Positions 36,901 through 45,572 of a stretch of 64,000 bases of DNA are shown here, piece after piece. The position numbers were made by a program, and so were the translations under genes. Location of the stretch: NCBI GenBank assembly GCA_046330955.1, contig JAXLRT010000001.1, positions 124,001 to 188,000 of the forward strand. Direction: 5' to 3'. Origin of the DNA: JADJPO01 sp046330955 (GTDB lineage: Bacteria > Actinomycetota > Actinomycetes > Actinomycetales > Kineosporiaceae). Below the pieces are notes generated by a model that saw nothing but the letters and a program-made list of their open reading frames with translations, was not told the origin of the DNA and made no database searches. Each line of letters opens with the position of its first letter. Within the stretch, counting starts at the first letter, position 1.

Positions 36901-38318
36901 CCGGGCTGACGAACGGCACCAGCTACACCGTCACCGTCACCGCCACCAATGACGTCGGCACCGGACCCGCCTCCCCGGCCTCCACCGCGATCACCCCCAC
37001 CGGCTCACCGGGCGCGCCCACCGCGATCACCGCCACCGCGTCCACCTCGACGTCCGGCCAGGCCGACGTCACCTGGACGGCGCCCGCGAACGACGGCGGG
37101 TCGGCGATCACCTCCTACACCGCGACCGCCACCGCGAGCGGACAGGGCACCGTCACCTGCACCGCGGCGTCCAGCCCCTGTGCGCTCACCGGCCTCGTCG
37201 ACGGCGTCACCTACTCGGTCTCCGTCACCGCAACCAATGCCCTGGGCACCAGCGCGCCCTCCGCCGCCACCACCGTCATCACCTACCCGGCGGCCGTCAT
37301 GACCAGCTCGACCGTCAAGGTCTGGCTCGACGCCCTGGCACCGAACACCCTGTCCGCCACCACCGACTGCTCCGGATCCGACGCCGCCATGGGCACCGGT
37401 ATCGGGTGCTGGAAGAACCGCGCTCCCACCGCCTGGAACGCCATCGCCGGATCCACCCAGGCCGTCCTGACCGCCTCGGTCATCAACGGCCACAACGCCA
37501 TCCGCTTCGACCGCACCCACCCCGACCGCTACGCCATCACCGATGCCGGCATCGGCGCCGTCGGGTCGAACGACCGGTCCCTCTTTGCCGTCGCCGCCGG
37601 CCGCACCACCCTGGACGCCGGAACCAACCTGTGGGGCAACGTCGTGGGCTGGCCCGGCTCACACGCCGGACTGATGTACACGGGCCACCCCACGGTCACC
37701 GACCTGATCGCCGGGTCCTACGCCGGCCCCGGCGGATTCAGCAGCATCGAGAGCATCACCACCGCGCCCCTCATCGCCTCGGCCGTCGCGGCGACCTCGG
37801 GAGGCAGCGTCACCCAGGACCTCTCCGTCGATGCCCGCGCCCCCCAGAGCACCACCAGCAGCGCACCCTGGTGGACCTACGGCGACGTCCTGCGCATCGG
37901 TGCAATGTTCGACACCTTCACGTCGTACACCAACCCCCTCGACGGCGACATCGGCGAGATCATCATCATGAACCGGGCCGTCAGTACCGCCGAACGCCGC
38001 CAGGTCGAGGAGTACCTGGCCCGCAAGTGGTCCTTCACCATCACCCCGGCCGCCCCCGGCACCCCCACCGCCACCGCCGGCACCACCCAGGCCGCCGTCA
38101 CCTGGACCGCACCCACCTGGGACGGCGGGTCGGCCGTCACCGGCTACACCGCCACCGCCTCCCCCGGTGGCCACACCTGCACCGCCACGGCGCCGGCCAC
38201 CGGCTGCACCATCACCGGCCTGACCAACGGCACCCCCTACACGGTCACGGTCACCGCCACCAACGGCACCGGAGTCGGCCCGGCATCCGCGGCGTCGAAC
38301 TCCGTCACGCCCTCCTGA
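33992..38318 (+). pseudogene. large secreted FN3/LamG-like repeat protein, reading frame broken three times
   Basis: Reconstructed, this is a protein of about 1,440 residues. It has an Arg-rich start, a membrane/signal segment (LLTLGSGLVFVGLSALFSS), then GAFTAQTSNGGTTLSAAQL, which resembles SipW-type cleavage regions. It continues FN3, LamG-like, FN3, FN3, LamG-like, FN3, FN3, LamG-like, FN3. Each LamG-like unit has LWLDxxDPxT, CWKDK and an EYLARKW end. The frame changes near 35040-35043 and 35186-35201 (one extra C each) and at 35588-35591 (one C missing; the related unit at 36853-36857 has five). The 3' part from about 35600 is intact. Sequencing errors in C runs are as likely as decay. The first codon (GTG 33992) is uncertain. 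Confidence 0.75.
35640..37310 (+). repeat. internal direct repeats encoding FN3 pairs
   Basis: The FN3 pair coding block near 35640-36040 recurs near 36900-37310 with long near-identical stretches (for example the segments coding ASTSTSGQA and GSAITSYTATATASGQ). The units are more alike to each other than to the other FN3 copies, so they arose by recent duplication or are kept alike by gene conversion. Confidence 0.6.
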
Positions 38319-38340
38319 GCCGAGTCGGCGGTTGCCGACG

Positions 38341-38346
38341 TAGCAT
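38341..38346 (+). promoter_or_regulatory. -10 box (TAGCAT) for leaderless sirtuin mRNA
   Basis: TAGCAT begins 13 nt before ATG 38354, one base more than the common spacing in this window; no ribosome site is visible. Confidence 0.4.
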
Positions 38347-38353
38347 CGCGACC

Positions 38354-39211
38354 ATGACCCAGGCCGCCGCGAGCAGCACGGCGACGGACGACGTCCGGCT
38401 CGCCGAGGTGGCCGACGTCCTGCGCGACTCGGCGGCGCTGGTGCTCACCGGCGCCGGGATGAGCACCGACAGCGGCATCCCCGACTACCGCGGCCCGGAC
38501 GGCACCCGTCGGGTCGAGCCGATGCAGTACAGCGAGTTCGTCGCCTCCTCCGCGGCCCGGCGGCGCTACTGGGCGCGGTCGTTCGTGGGCTGGCAGCGCA
38601 TGGTCGCCGTCCGGCCGAACCCGGCCCACCACGCCGTGGCCCGGTTGCAGGCCGCCGGCCACCTGGGTGCCCTGATCACCCAGAACGTGGACGGGCTGCA
38701 CCAGGCGGCCGGCAGCCCCGAGGTGATCGAACTGCACGGCGCGCTGCGCGACGTCCTCTGCCTGACCTGCGGCGAACGCTCCTCGCGCACCGCGCTCGAT
38801 GCGCGGATGCGCGCCGACAACCCGGGGTTCGTGGTCCGAGGCGACGAGATCCGCCCGGACGGCGACGTCCGGCTGGACGAGCTCGACGTCGAGCGGTTCG
38901 TGGTGCCGCTGTGCACCGGGTGCGGGCACGACACCCTCAAGCCGGACGTGGTGTTCTTCGGCGACTCGGTGCCTCGCGGGCGGGTCGAGTACTGCTTCGC
39001 CCTGACCGAGGCTGCCGCCGCCCTGGTCGTGCTGGGCTCGTCCCTGGCGGTGATGTCGGGTTACCGGTTCGTGCGGCGGGCCGCGGCGCGCGGCGTCCCG
39101 ATCGTCATCATCACCCGAGGCCCGAGCCGCGGGGACGGCGAGGCCACCCACCGGCTGGACGCCGCGCTGTCCCCCACGCTGAGCCGATTGGCCGGGCTGC
39201 TCGGCTGCTGA
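38354..39211 (+). CDS. Sir2-family NAD-dependent protein deacylase
   Basis: Sirtuins remove acyl groups from lysine using NAD. The 285-residue protein has GAGMSTDSGIPDYRG, TQNVDGLHQAAGS with the catalytic ELHG histidine, and zinc ligands CLTCG and CTGCG spaced about 50 residues apart. The length fits the family. The insert between the Cys pairs contains an RPDGDVRLDE segment. It is monocistronic, with a likely leaderless start. Confidence 0.93.
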   Translation: MTQAAASSTATDDVRLAEVADVLRDSAALVLTGAGMSTDSGIPDYRGPDGTRRVEPMQYSEFVASSAARRRYWARSFVGWQRMVAVRPNPAHHAVARLQAAGHLGALITQNVDGLHQAAGSPEVIELHGALRDVLCLTCGERSSRTALDARMRADNPGFVVRGDEIRPDGDVRLDELDVERFVVPLCTGCGHDTLKPDVVFFGDSVPRGRVEYCFALTEAAAALVVLGSSLAVMSGYRFVRRAAARGVPIVIITRGPSRGDGEATHRLDAALSPTLSRLAGLLGC

Positions 39212-39243
39212 GACCCCGAGCGGACGCACCCTCGGACGTCACC

Positions 39244-39249
39244 TAGGCT
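39244..39249 (+). promoter_or_regulatory. -10 box (TAGGCT) for leaderless Ddn-like mRNA
   Basis: TAGGCT begins exactly 12 nt before ATG 39256 and no ribosome site intervenes. Confidence 0.5.
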
Positions 39250-39255
39250 CGCCTC

Positions 39256-39699
39256 ATGCCATTGACCGGAGAGTACGAGCCGAACCCCGTCGCCTGGGTG
39301 CGCGAGCAGGTCGAGCGCTACCAGGCCTCGGGGGGCACCGAGGCGAACACGTTGCGCGACACCGGGATCCCGATCATCCTCATCACCTGCCGGGGTCGCA
39401 AGAGCGGCAAGCTCCGCACCTTCGCCCTGATGCGGGTGGAGCACGACGGCGAGTACGCCCTGGTGGCCTCCAAGGGCGGGGCGCCGGACAACCCGGTCTG
39501 GTATCACAACCTGCTGGCCGCCCCGGACGAGGTGATGATCCAGGACGGCCCGCAGCCGTTCGACGTCCGGGTACGCGAGCTGGACGGCGCCGAGCGTGAG
39601 ATCTGGTGGCAGCGCGCGGTCGCGGTGTTCCCGACGTATGCGCAGTACCAGACCCGGACCGACCGGCAGATCCCGGTGCTGCTGGCCACTCGGGTCTGA
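39256..39699 (+). CDS. deazaflavin (F420)-dependent nitroreductase family protein
   Basis: The 147-residue protein matches the Ddn-type split-barrel family: ILITCRGRKSGKLRTFALMRVEHDGEYALVAS, GAPDNPVWYHNLLA and AVAVFPTYAQYQTRTDRQIPV. These proteins bind F420H2 and reduce nitro or quinone compounds; the natural substrate here is not known. It is convergent with the chemoreceptor gene, 35 nt apart. Confidence 0.88.
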   Translation: MPLTGEYEPNPVAWVREQVERYQASGGTEANTLRDTGIPIILITCRGRKSGKLRTFALMRVEHDGEYALVASKGGAPDNPVWYHNLLAAPDEVMIQDGPQPFDVRVRELDGAEREIWWQRAVAVFPTYAQYQTRTDRQIPVLLATRV

Positions 39700-39734
39700 T
39701 CGCTGCCTCGACCGCCGGATCGCTACGGGCCGGG

Positions 39735-41042
39735 TCAGCTGCGGGACAGGGCCTCGAGCCCGCGCACGCCGTCCGCCATCCGGTCGGCCGCCGCGGCGGC
39801 GTCGTGGATGCTGCGGGCGATCTCGCCGATGGTCTCGTTCTGTTCGCTGACGGTCGAGGCCAGGGTGCTGTTCTGTTCCTGCAGTTCGCCCATGCTGGCC
39901 GAGATCTCACCGACCCGGGCGACGGCCTCGTCCACCTCGCGCCGGATCTCGGCCAGGGTGGCGCCGATCGCCTGGGCGTTCTTGCCGGAGGCCTGGGCCA
40001 GGCCCTTGACCTCGTGAGCCACCACGGCGAAGCCCTTGCCCATCTCGCCGGCCCGGGCCGACTCGATGGTCGCGTTGAGCGCCAACAGGTTCGTCTGTTC
40101 GGCGATCCCCTGGATCACCTCGGACGCCGCCATGATCTGGCCGCTGGCACTGGCCAGCCGACCCATCACCTGCGTGGCCGCCTGGGCCAGGGCGGCGACG
40201 TGGGTGGTGATGCCGTCCGTACGCTGCGCCGTCTGGGACAACTCGGCGAGGCTGGCGGCCATCTGCTCCACCGCTGCCGCGAGGGTGCGGGTCTGGTCGC
40301 TGACCCCGCCGGCCGACTCGCTGAGGTCGGCCGAGTGCTCGGCCAACTCGACCTGGCGCCGCTCGCGCGCCACCAGCGCGGCCTGCGCCTGCTCGGCCTG
40401 CTCGTGCTCGACGCGCTCGCGCTCACGAGCGGCACGTTGCTCGAGGCGAGCCGTCTCACGCTGATGCAGGGCGGTGTCGCGGACCGCCTGATCGAGCCGC
40501 GCCCGCAGGGTGTGCATCAGCGAGGCCAGTCCGGCGAGCAGCGGCAGTGCCGCCAGCGCCGTGAGGCAGCCGATGCGCCAGCCCGCGGCATTGACCATCG
40601 CCGACGTGATCACCAGCGACCCCAGCACGCTGACCGCGAGAATGTCGACCCAGTCGGCCGCCAGCCCGGTCCACACGAACAGCAGGGTGGCGGTGATGCA
40701 GACGGTCATCTCGACGCCGTGGCTGGCCAGCGCCAGCGGGGTGAGGATGGCCGAGGCCAGGTAGGGCATGCTGCGAGGCAACACCGGCGGGACGACGGCC
40801 CAGTCGATCCGCCACACCGACGCACCGAAGATCATCGCGATCAGGCCCCCGGCGATCCAGAGCGCACGACCCTGGGTGGCGAGCAGCAACCCACCGAGCA
40901 GGAAGGTCGCCCCGCAGGCCAACCACAACGGACCGAGCAGCCGGCCGGTCACCGTGAAGTCGCTGCCGGCCCCTCGGGCTTCGGGCTCGCGTGCTGGAGT
41001 CACTGCAAGAGCCTCGGCAGGTTCCGGGCCCTCCTTGATCAC
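39735..41042 (-). CDS. methyl-accepting chemotaxis-type signalling protein
   Basis: The 435-residue protein has about five hydrophobic segments in its N-terminal 200 residues, a coiled-coil linker (ETARLEQRAARERERVEHEQ), and a signalling tip with IAEQTNLLALNATIESARAGEMGKGFAVVAHEVKGLA. It lacks an extracellular sensor domain, so it may sense membrane or intracellular state. GTG 41042 overlaps the stop of the upstream HAD gene. It is the last gene of the CBS-HAD-MCP operon. Confidence 0.9.
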   Translation of the reverse strand: MIKEGPEPAEALAVTPAREPEARGAGSDFTVTGRLLGPLWLACGATFLLGGLLLATQGRALWIAGGLIAMIFGASVWRIDWAVVPPVLPRSMPYLASAILTPLALASHGVEMTVCITATLLFVWTGLAADWVDILAVSVLGSLVITSAMVNAAGWRIGCLTALAALPLLAGLASLMHTLRARLDQAVRDTALHQRETARLEQRAARERERVEHEQAEQAQAALVARERRQVELAEHSADLSESAGGVSDQTRTLAAAVEQMAASLAELSQTAQRTDGITTHVAALAQAATQVMGRLASASGQIMAASEVIQGIAEQTNLLALNATIESARAGEMGKGFAVVAHEVKGLAQASGKNAQAIGATLAEIRREVDEAVARVGEISASMGELQEQNSTLASTVSEQNETIGEIARSIHDAAAAADRMADGVRGLEALSRS

Positions 41043-41660
41043 GCGCGGTCGAGCAACCGATCGAACCAGGCCAGGGTGCTGACCGTGTCGATGTGTTGCA
41101 TGGCGCGGATCCCCAGCGCCGACGCGGCCTCGACGTTCTCACTGCGGTCGTCGATGAAGGCCACCTCGCGCGCGCTGCAGCCCAACGCCTTCAGGGTGTA
41201 CTCGAACACCCGCGGATCGGGCTTGGCCATGCCCACCTCGTGGGAGTAGACGAGCGGGTCGAAGTCCTCGTGAAAGCCCAGCCGTCGCGCCTCCTCCCGG
41301 CGGGCGCCGTCGAAGGAGTTGGTCAGGATCGCCGTGCGGTACTTCGGTCGCAGCGAGCGGCGTAGCTGCGCACCATCTCGTTCGAGGTGCCGCAGTACCA
41401 GTCCCAGAAGTCGGTCATCCAGGCCGTGACCTGCTCGGGGTGAGGCCGAACCGGGTCGCCAACTCGGCGGCCATGTGTCGCTCGGTGACCCGCCCCACCG
41501 CGAAGTCCACCGGGTCGTTCGCGGCGATGGCGTCGGCCAGGTCCTGGAGGGGGACGCCGCTGCGAGCGTGCCACCGATCGAGCAGCCGTTCGACCGGCTC
41601 CTCGTGCACCAGCACCGTGCCGACGTCGAAGATCACTGCACGAATCGGGACGACGGTCAT
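41039..41660 (-). pseudogene. HAD-superfamily hydrolase with two frameshifts
   Basis: The N-terminus (IRAVIFDVGTVLVHEEP, motif I DxGT) runs in one frame to about 41440. The middle part (WMTDFWDWYCGTSNEM) is in a second frame to about 41370. The C-terminal part (LTNSFDGARREEARRLGF, GMAKPDPRVFEYTLKALGC, FIDDRSENVEAA) is in a third. Both breaks equal loss of one base; the first is at a G4 run (41437-41440). Overlaps with neighbours at both ends are intact (ATGA at 41657-41660, GTGA at 41039-41042), so the gene was whole recently or is whole in reality. As read it would be non-functional. Confidence 0.8.
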
Positions 41661-43081
41661 GAGTTCGCCACGAAACCCAGCAGATCGTGCCGGGTGAGCA
41701 CACCGATCGGTTTGCCGTCGTCCACGACCATCAGGGCGTCGGCGGTGCGCAGTGCCTCGCGGGCGGCGTCCACGCTCTCGCCGGTACCCACCAGCGGCAG
41801 CGGCCCACCCATGTGCCGCTCGACCGGGTCGGCCAGCGCAGCCTTGCCGGTGAACACGGCCTCGAGCAGGTCCCGTTCGTTCACCGCCCCGGCCACCTCG
41901 CCGGCGGTGATCGGCGGCTCGGCCTTGACCACGGGCATCTGCGAGACGTGGTACTCGCGCAGGATCGAGATGGCATCGCGAATGGTCTCGGTGGGGTGGG
42001 TGTGCACCAGCGCCGGCAGATCACCCACCTTGGCGCGCAGCACATCCGCCACGGTCACCGTGCCGTTGCGGTGCAGGAAGCCGTAGGAGGCCATCCACTC
42101 GTCGTTGAAGATCTTCGACAGGTAGCCGCGACCGCCGTCCGGCAGCAGGACGACGACCACGGCGTCCGGCCCGGCCTCGGCAGCCACCTGCACCGCGGCG
42201 ACCACGGCCATGCCGCAGGAGCCACCCACCAGCAGCCCCTCCTCGCGGGCCAGGCGCCGGGTCATGGCGAAGGAGTCGGCGTCCGAGACCGCGATGATCC
42301 GGTCCGGCACGGCCGGGTCGTAGGCACTGGGCCAGAAGTCCTCGCCGACCCCCTCGACCAGGTACGGCCGACCGGTGCCGCCGGAGTACACCGAGCCCTC
42401 CGGATCGACGCCGATCACCTGCACCGGCCCGCCGTCCGCCGCCGGTCGGTCGGCGGAGACCTCCTTGAGGTAGCGCCCGGTGCCGGTAATGGTGCCGCCG
42501 GTGCCGACCCCCATCACCACGTGCGTCACCCGGCCGGCGGTGTCGCGCCAGATCTCGGGTCCGGTGGTGGCGTAGTGGCTGGCCGGACCCTCGGGGTTGG
42601 AGTACTGGTCCGGCTTCCAGGCACCCTCGATCTCGCGCGTCAGCCGGTCGGAGACGGAATAGTACGAATCGGGATGATCCGGCGCCACGGCGGTCGGGCA
42701 GACCACCACCTCGGCGCCGTAGGCCTTCAGAACGTTGCGCTTGTCCTCACTGACCTTGTCGGGGCAGACGAACACGCACCGGTACCCCCGCTGCTGAGCG
42801 ACCAGGGCCAGGCCCACCCCGGTGTTGCCCGAGGTCGGTTCCACGATGGTGCCGCCCGGCCGCAGCCGGCCGTCCGCCTCGGCGGCCTCGATCATGCGCA
42901 GCGCGATCCGGTCCTTCACCGAGCCGCCGGGGTTGAGGTACTCCACCTTGGCCAGCAGCAGGCCCGACGCCTGCTGATCGCCGCGTTGATCGGCAGGGTC
43001 GGTGATCACCCGGTTCAGCCGGACCAGCGGGGTGTTCCCCATCAGGTCGAGCACCGTCTCGGCAAAGCGCATCGTCGGCAT
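41657..43081 (-). CDS. cbs: cystathionine beta-synthase (PLP domain plus CBS pair)
   Basis: The enzyme condenses serine and homocysteine to cystathionine in transsulfuration. The 474-residue protein has the PLP-lysine motif NPGGSVKDRIAL, SGNTGVGLA and the phosphate loop VGTGGTITGTGRYLK. Two CBS domains (about residues 340-470) follow the catalytic part and may bind a nucleotide or S-adenosylmethionine. Cysteine synthase is less likely because of the CBS pair. A CAGGAT box lies 12 nt before ATG 43081. Confidence 0.9.
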   Translation of the reverse strand: MPTMRFAETVLDLMGNTPLVRLNRVITDPADQRGDQQASGLLLAKVEYLNPGGSVKDRIALRMIEAAEADGRLRPGGTIVEPTSGNTGVGLALVAQQRGYRCVFVCPDKVSEDKRNVLKAYGAEVVVCPTAVAPDHPDSYYSVSDRLTREIEGAWKPDQYSNPEGPASHYATTGPEIWRDTAGRVTHVVMGVGTGGTITGTGRYLKEVSADRPAADGGPVQVIGVDPEGSVYSGGTGRPYLVEGVGEDFWPSAYDPAVPDRIIAVSDADSFAMTRRLAREEGLLVGGSCGMAVVAAVQVAAEAGPDAVVVVLLPDGGRGYLSKIFNDEWMASYGFLHRNGTVTVADVLRAKVGDLPALVHTHPTETIRDAISILREYHVSQMPVVKAEPPITAGEVAGAVNERDLLEAVFTGKAALADPVERHMGGPLPLVGTGESVDAAREALRTADALMVVDDGKPIGVLTRHDLLGFVANS

Positions 43082-43087
43082 ACCAGC

Positions 43088-43093
43088 ATCCTG
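43088..43093 (-). promoter_or_regulatory. -10-like box (CAGGAT) for leaderless cbs mRNA
   Basis: CAGGAT begins exactly 12 nt before ATG 43081 on the minus strand; it is weaker than the TANNNT boxes but has identical spacing. Confidence 0.35.
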
Positions 43094-43183
43094 ACATCGC
43101 GCCAGGACGACAGCGCGCCAGAGTGAAGTCGAGGATGGTCGGTACGAACCGGGCCGACCGCGGCGTTACGGTGTCGAGGTCAG

Positions 43184-43223
43184 CACGACGACCACTGCGT
43201 CGACCGAGATCACGACGACCACT
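43184..43223 (+). repeat. 13-bp direct repeat upstream of the SGNH hydrolase gene
   Basis: CACGACGACCACT occurs at 43184-43196 and 43211-43223, 27 nt apart start to start, just upstream of ATG 43247. It may be a regulator site or a chance repeat. Confidence 0.35.
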
Positions 43224-43246
43224 CGAGCGAGCCGAGAGGGGGATGC

Positions 43247-44353
43247 ATGAGCCGGATTCGGGCAGCGCGCCGGATCGCCGCAGCGGCGGCCTTCGGTGGC
43301 GGTGGCCTCGCCGGGCTCGGCGCGGCGGGGTTCGGCGTCCTGGTGGCCGAGGCCAAACTCGCCCGGCGCCAGATCGGCACCCCGTACGGGACGGTGGGCC
43401 CCGAAGCCGACGGGCTGTATGGCGCGGGGTCCGGCGACCCGATCGACGTGGCCATGCTCGGCGACTCCAGTTCCGTCGGCCTGGGCGCCGCCGACCCCCG
43501 GGCCACTCCGGGCGCGGTGATCGCCACCGGCCTGGCGGCGCTGTCCGGCCGGCCGGTCCGGCTCACCGTGGCCGGGGTGGTCGGCGCCGAGTCAGGCCAC
43601 CTCGACGCCCAGATCGACGCCCTGCTGGAGCGGATGCCGGTCCCGCACGTGGCCGTGATCTCGGTCGGCGCCAACGACGTGACCCACCGGCTGGCCCCGG
43701 CGGTGTCGGTGCGCCACCTGGACGGCGCGGTGCGCCGGTTGCGCGCGCTGGGTACCGAGGTGGTGGTCGGCACGTGTCCCGATCTGGGCACCATCAAACC
43801 GCTGGCGCAGCCGTTGCGCTTCATCGCCCAACGCTGGAGCCGGCGGCTGGCCGCGGCCCAGACCATCGTGGTGGTGGAGGCCGGTGGCCGCTCGGTGTCG
43901 CTCGGCGACCTGCTCGCCGACGACTTCAGTACCCGCCCGCACGAGATGTTCGCGGCCGATCGGTTCCACCCCTCCGAGGCGGGCTACGCCCGCATGGCCG
44001 CGGTGCTGTTGCCCAGCGTCTGCGCCGCCATGGGCCTGATGCCGGACAGCGGGCCGCAACGTCCCGACGTCCGCCGGGGTGAGGGCGTGGACGACGTGGC
44101 GCACGCCGCCGTCCGGGCCGCGGCCTCGCCGGGCACCGAGGTGTCGGGTACCGAGATCGGTGGCGCCACCCGAGGCCCGCGGGGCCGGTGGGCCGTGGTG
44201 CTGCGCCGGCGCCGCCAGGAGGTCCCCGAGACCCAGGGCGGGCCGGACACACCCGACGAGTCAGCGGATGAGCCCCAGGACGAACCGCACGACGAGCGAC
44301 GGCACGACCCGGCGGAGCAGGCGCACGAGCCGAGCACGGACGCCCTGGCCTAG
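43247..44353 (+). CDS. SGNH/GDSL hydrolase with N-terminal membrane segment
   Basis: The 368-residue protein has an N-terminal hydrophobic stretch (AAAAAFGGGGLAGLGAAGFGVLV) and the SGNH blocks MLGDSSSVGLGA (nucleophile Ser), GANDVT (Asn) and DRFHPSEAGY (Asp/His). It is probably membrane-anchored or exported and acts as an esterase or lipase on an unknown substrate. The C-terminal 100 residues are an acidic, Pro/Glu-rich tail. GAGAGGGGG precedes ATG 43247. Confidence 0.88.
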   Translation: MSRIRAARRIAAAAAFGGGGLAGLGAAGFGVLVAEAKLARRQIGTPYGTVGPEADGLYGAGSGDPIDVAMLGDSSSVGLGAADPRATPGAVIATGLAALSGRPVRLTVAGVVGAESGHLDAQIDALLERMPVPHVAVISVGANDVTHRLAPAVSVRHLDGAVRRLRALGTEVVVGTCPDLGTIKPLAQPLRFIAQRWSRRLAAAQTIVVVEAGGRSVSLGDLLADDFSTRPHEMFAADRFHPSEAGYARMAAVLLPSVCAAMGLMPDSGPQRPDVRRGEGVDDVAHAAVRAAASPGTEVSGTEIGGATRGPRGRWAVVLRRRRQEVPETQGGPDTPDESADEPQDEPHDERRHDPAEQAHEPSTDALA

Positions 44354-44356
44354 GCT
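44351..44356 (+). promoter_or_regulatory. -10 box (TAGGCT) for leaderless ERCC4-nuclease mRNA
   Basis: TAGGCT begins exactly 12 nt before ATG 44363, overlapping the stop codon of the upstream gene. Confidence 0.5.
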
Positions 44357-44362
44357 CGAACC

Positions 44363-45376
44363 ATGCCGGACGACTTCCTGGTGGCCCACAACCCGGAAGC
44401 GAGTTCGCGGCTGCCCTACCTGATCCGGATCCCGCTGGGTGCGGACGGCATCGTGCTGAAGGCCCGCGAGACGTGGCCGCGGGTGAGCAAGGTCTACTGC
44501 CATCGCGCGGAGGGCTGGCCCGAGGACGCCGAGATCATCGAGCGGGTACCGACGCGATCCTGCGTGCGCCGGGGCGCCGCGATCGACCTCGTGCTCGACC
44601 GGGGTCGCGAGAACCGCTCTCAGCTGGTGATGACCATGGCCCGGGGCCGTGAGGCGATCTTCTGGCAGAGCGCGCGAACCGCCAAGCAGGCTCGCCCTGC
44701 CGTCCGCACCCCGAGCGCCCGCGCCGCCGGGCAGGCCGACGTCGAGATCCTGGTCGACGTCCACGAGCGCTATGCCTGGACGTTCTCCGAGACCCAGGCG
44801 ACGACCGCCAAACGCCCGCTGACCGCCGGGGATTACGCCATCGAGCGGGACGGCGTGGTGGTCGCCGCGGTGGAGCGCAAGTCCCTCGCCGATCTGGTCG
44901 CCACCCTGACCAGCGGCAGGATGCGCTACCTGCTGGCCGATCTGGCGGCCCTCCCCCGGGCCGCGGTGGTGGTCGAGGATCGCTACTCGCAGGTGTTCAC
45001 CCTCGATCGGGTCCGCCCGGCGGTGGTGGCCGACGGCCTGGCCGAGTGCCAGGCCCGATTCCCGTCGGTGCCGGTCATCTTCGCCGAGACCCGCAAGCTG
45101 GCCCAGCAGTGGACCTACCGGTTCCTGGTGGCCTGCCGCGAGGAAGCCGCCGCCGAGAGCCTGGTCGAGGCGCGACTGGAGCACCTGGTGGCCGCCGGGC
45201 CGCTCGACCCCGGGCCGGCCCTGCGCGCCCGGGTGAGCCGCGCCGTCCGCGACGCCGCGATCGGCCCCGACACCGCCGCCGTGCGGGCCTGGGCGCGGGA
45301 GCAGGGCCTGCCTGTGGCGGACCGCGGGCGATTGCGCCCCGAGATCATCGCGGCCTATTTGGCGCGTCGAGGCTGA
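44363..45376 (+). CDS. ERCC4-type nuclease with C-terminal Lsr2-like DNA-binding domain
   Basis: The 337-residue protein has a central ERCC4/XPF nuclease domain with VDVHERY, LTAGDYAIERDGVVVAAVERKSLADL (the ERKx(3)D catalytic motif) and VVVEDRYSQVF. The C-terminal 40 residues, AVRAWAREQGLPVADRGRLRPEIIAAY, match the Lsr2 DNA-binding helix-turn-helix with its RGR motif. The N-terminal 130 residues are unassigned. The fusion suggests a nuclease guided to AT-rich or xenogeneic DNA through an Lsr2-like module, but this is an inference. Confidence 0.85.
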   Translation: MPDDFLVAHNPEASSRLPYLIRIPLGADGIVLKARETWPRVSKVYCHRAEGWPEDAEIIERVPTRSCVRRGAAIDLVLDRGRENRSQLVMTMARGREAIFWQSARTAKQARPAVRTPSARAAGQADVEILVDVHERYAWTFSETQATTAKRPLTAGDYAIERDGVVVAAVERKSLADLVATLTSGRMRYLLADLAALPRAAVVVEDRYSQVFTLDRVRPAVVADGLAECQARFPSVPVIFAETRKLAQQWTYRFLVACREEAAAESLVEARLEHLVAAGPLDPGPALRARVSRAVRDAAIGPDTAAVRAWAREQGLPVADRGRLRPEIIAAYLARRG

Positions 45377-45572
45377 GCCGGTACGTCGCCCCTGCCCGCG
45401 GCTGAAATGCCGCCAAGAACCAAAATCCAGCCTAAACCCTCGGTATTTCATCGCCATCAGTAGTGATTCGCCTACTGAAAGCCAGCGCGTTCCCTAGGGT
45501 GCAGCTGCGCCGTATCGGGGGCGGCATGGCCCGGCACGTCCCAGTTCTCTGATCGAACACCGGGAGTCATCC
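45377..45572. other. AT-richer upstream region with a hairpin
   Basis: This 196-nt region before the secreted BNR protein gene contains a 7-bp inverted repeat, TCAGTAG (45457-45463) and CTACTGA (45472-45478), loop 8 nt, and an A/T-richer stretch at 45415-45460. It may hold the promoter; I cannot match it to a known riboswitch class. Confidence 0.35.

Noticed and set aside
34500..38318. Repeats in the FN3/LamG gene as a possible CRISPR array
   Set aside because: The repeats are long, in-frame and coding, with no short unit-spacer periodicity. No cas genes are present in the window.
45410..45540. Possible riboswitch upstream of the secreted BNR gene
   Set aside because: A hairpin is present but the conserved cores of c-di-GMP, c-di-AMP, cobalamin or SAM classes were not found.
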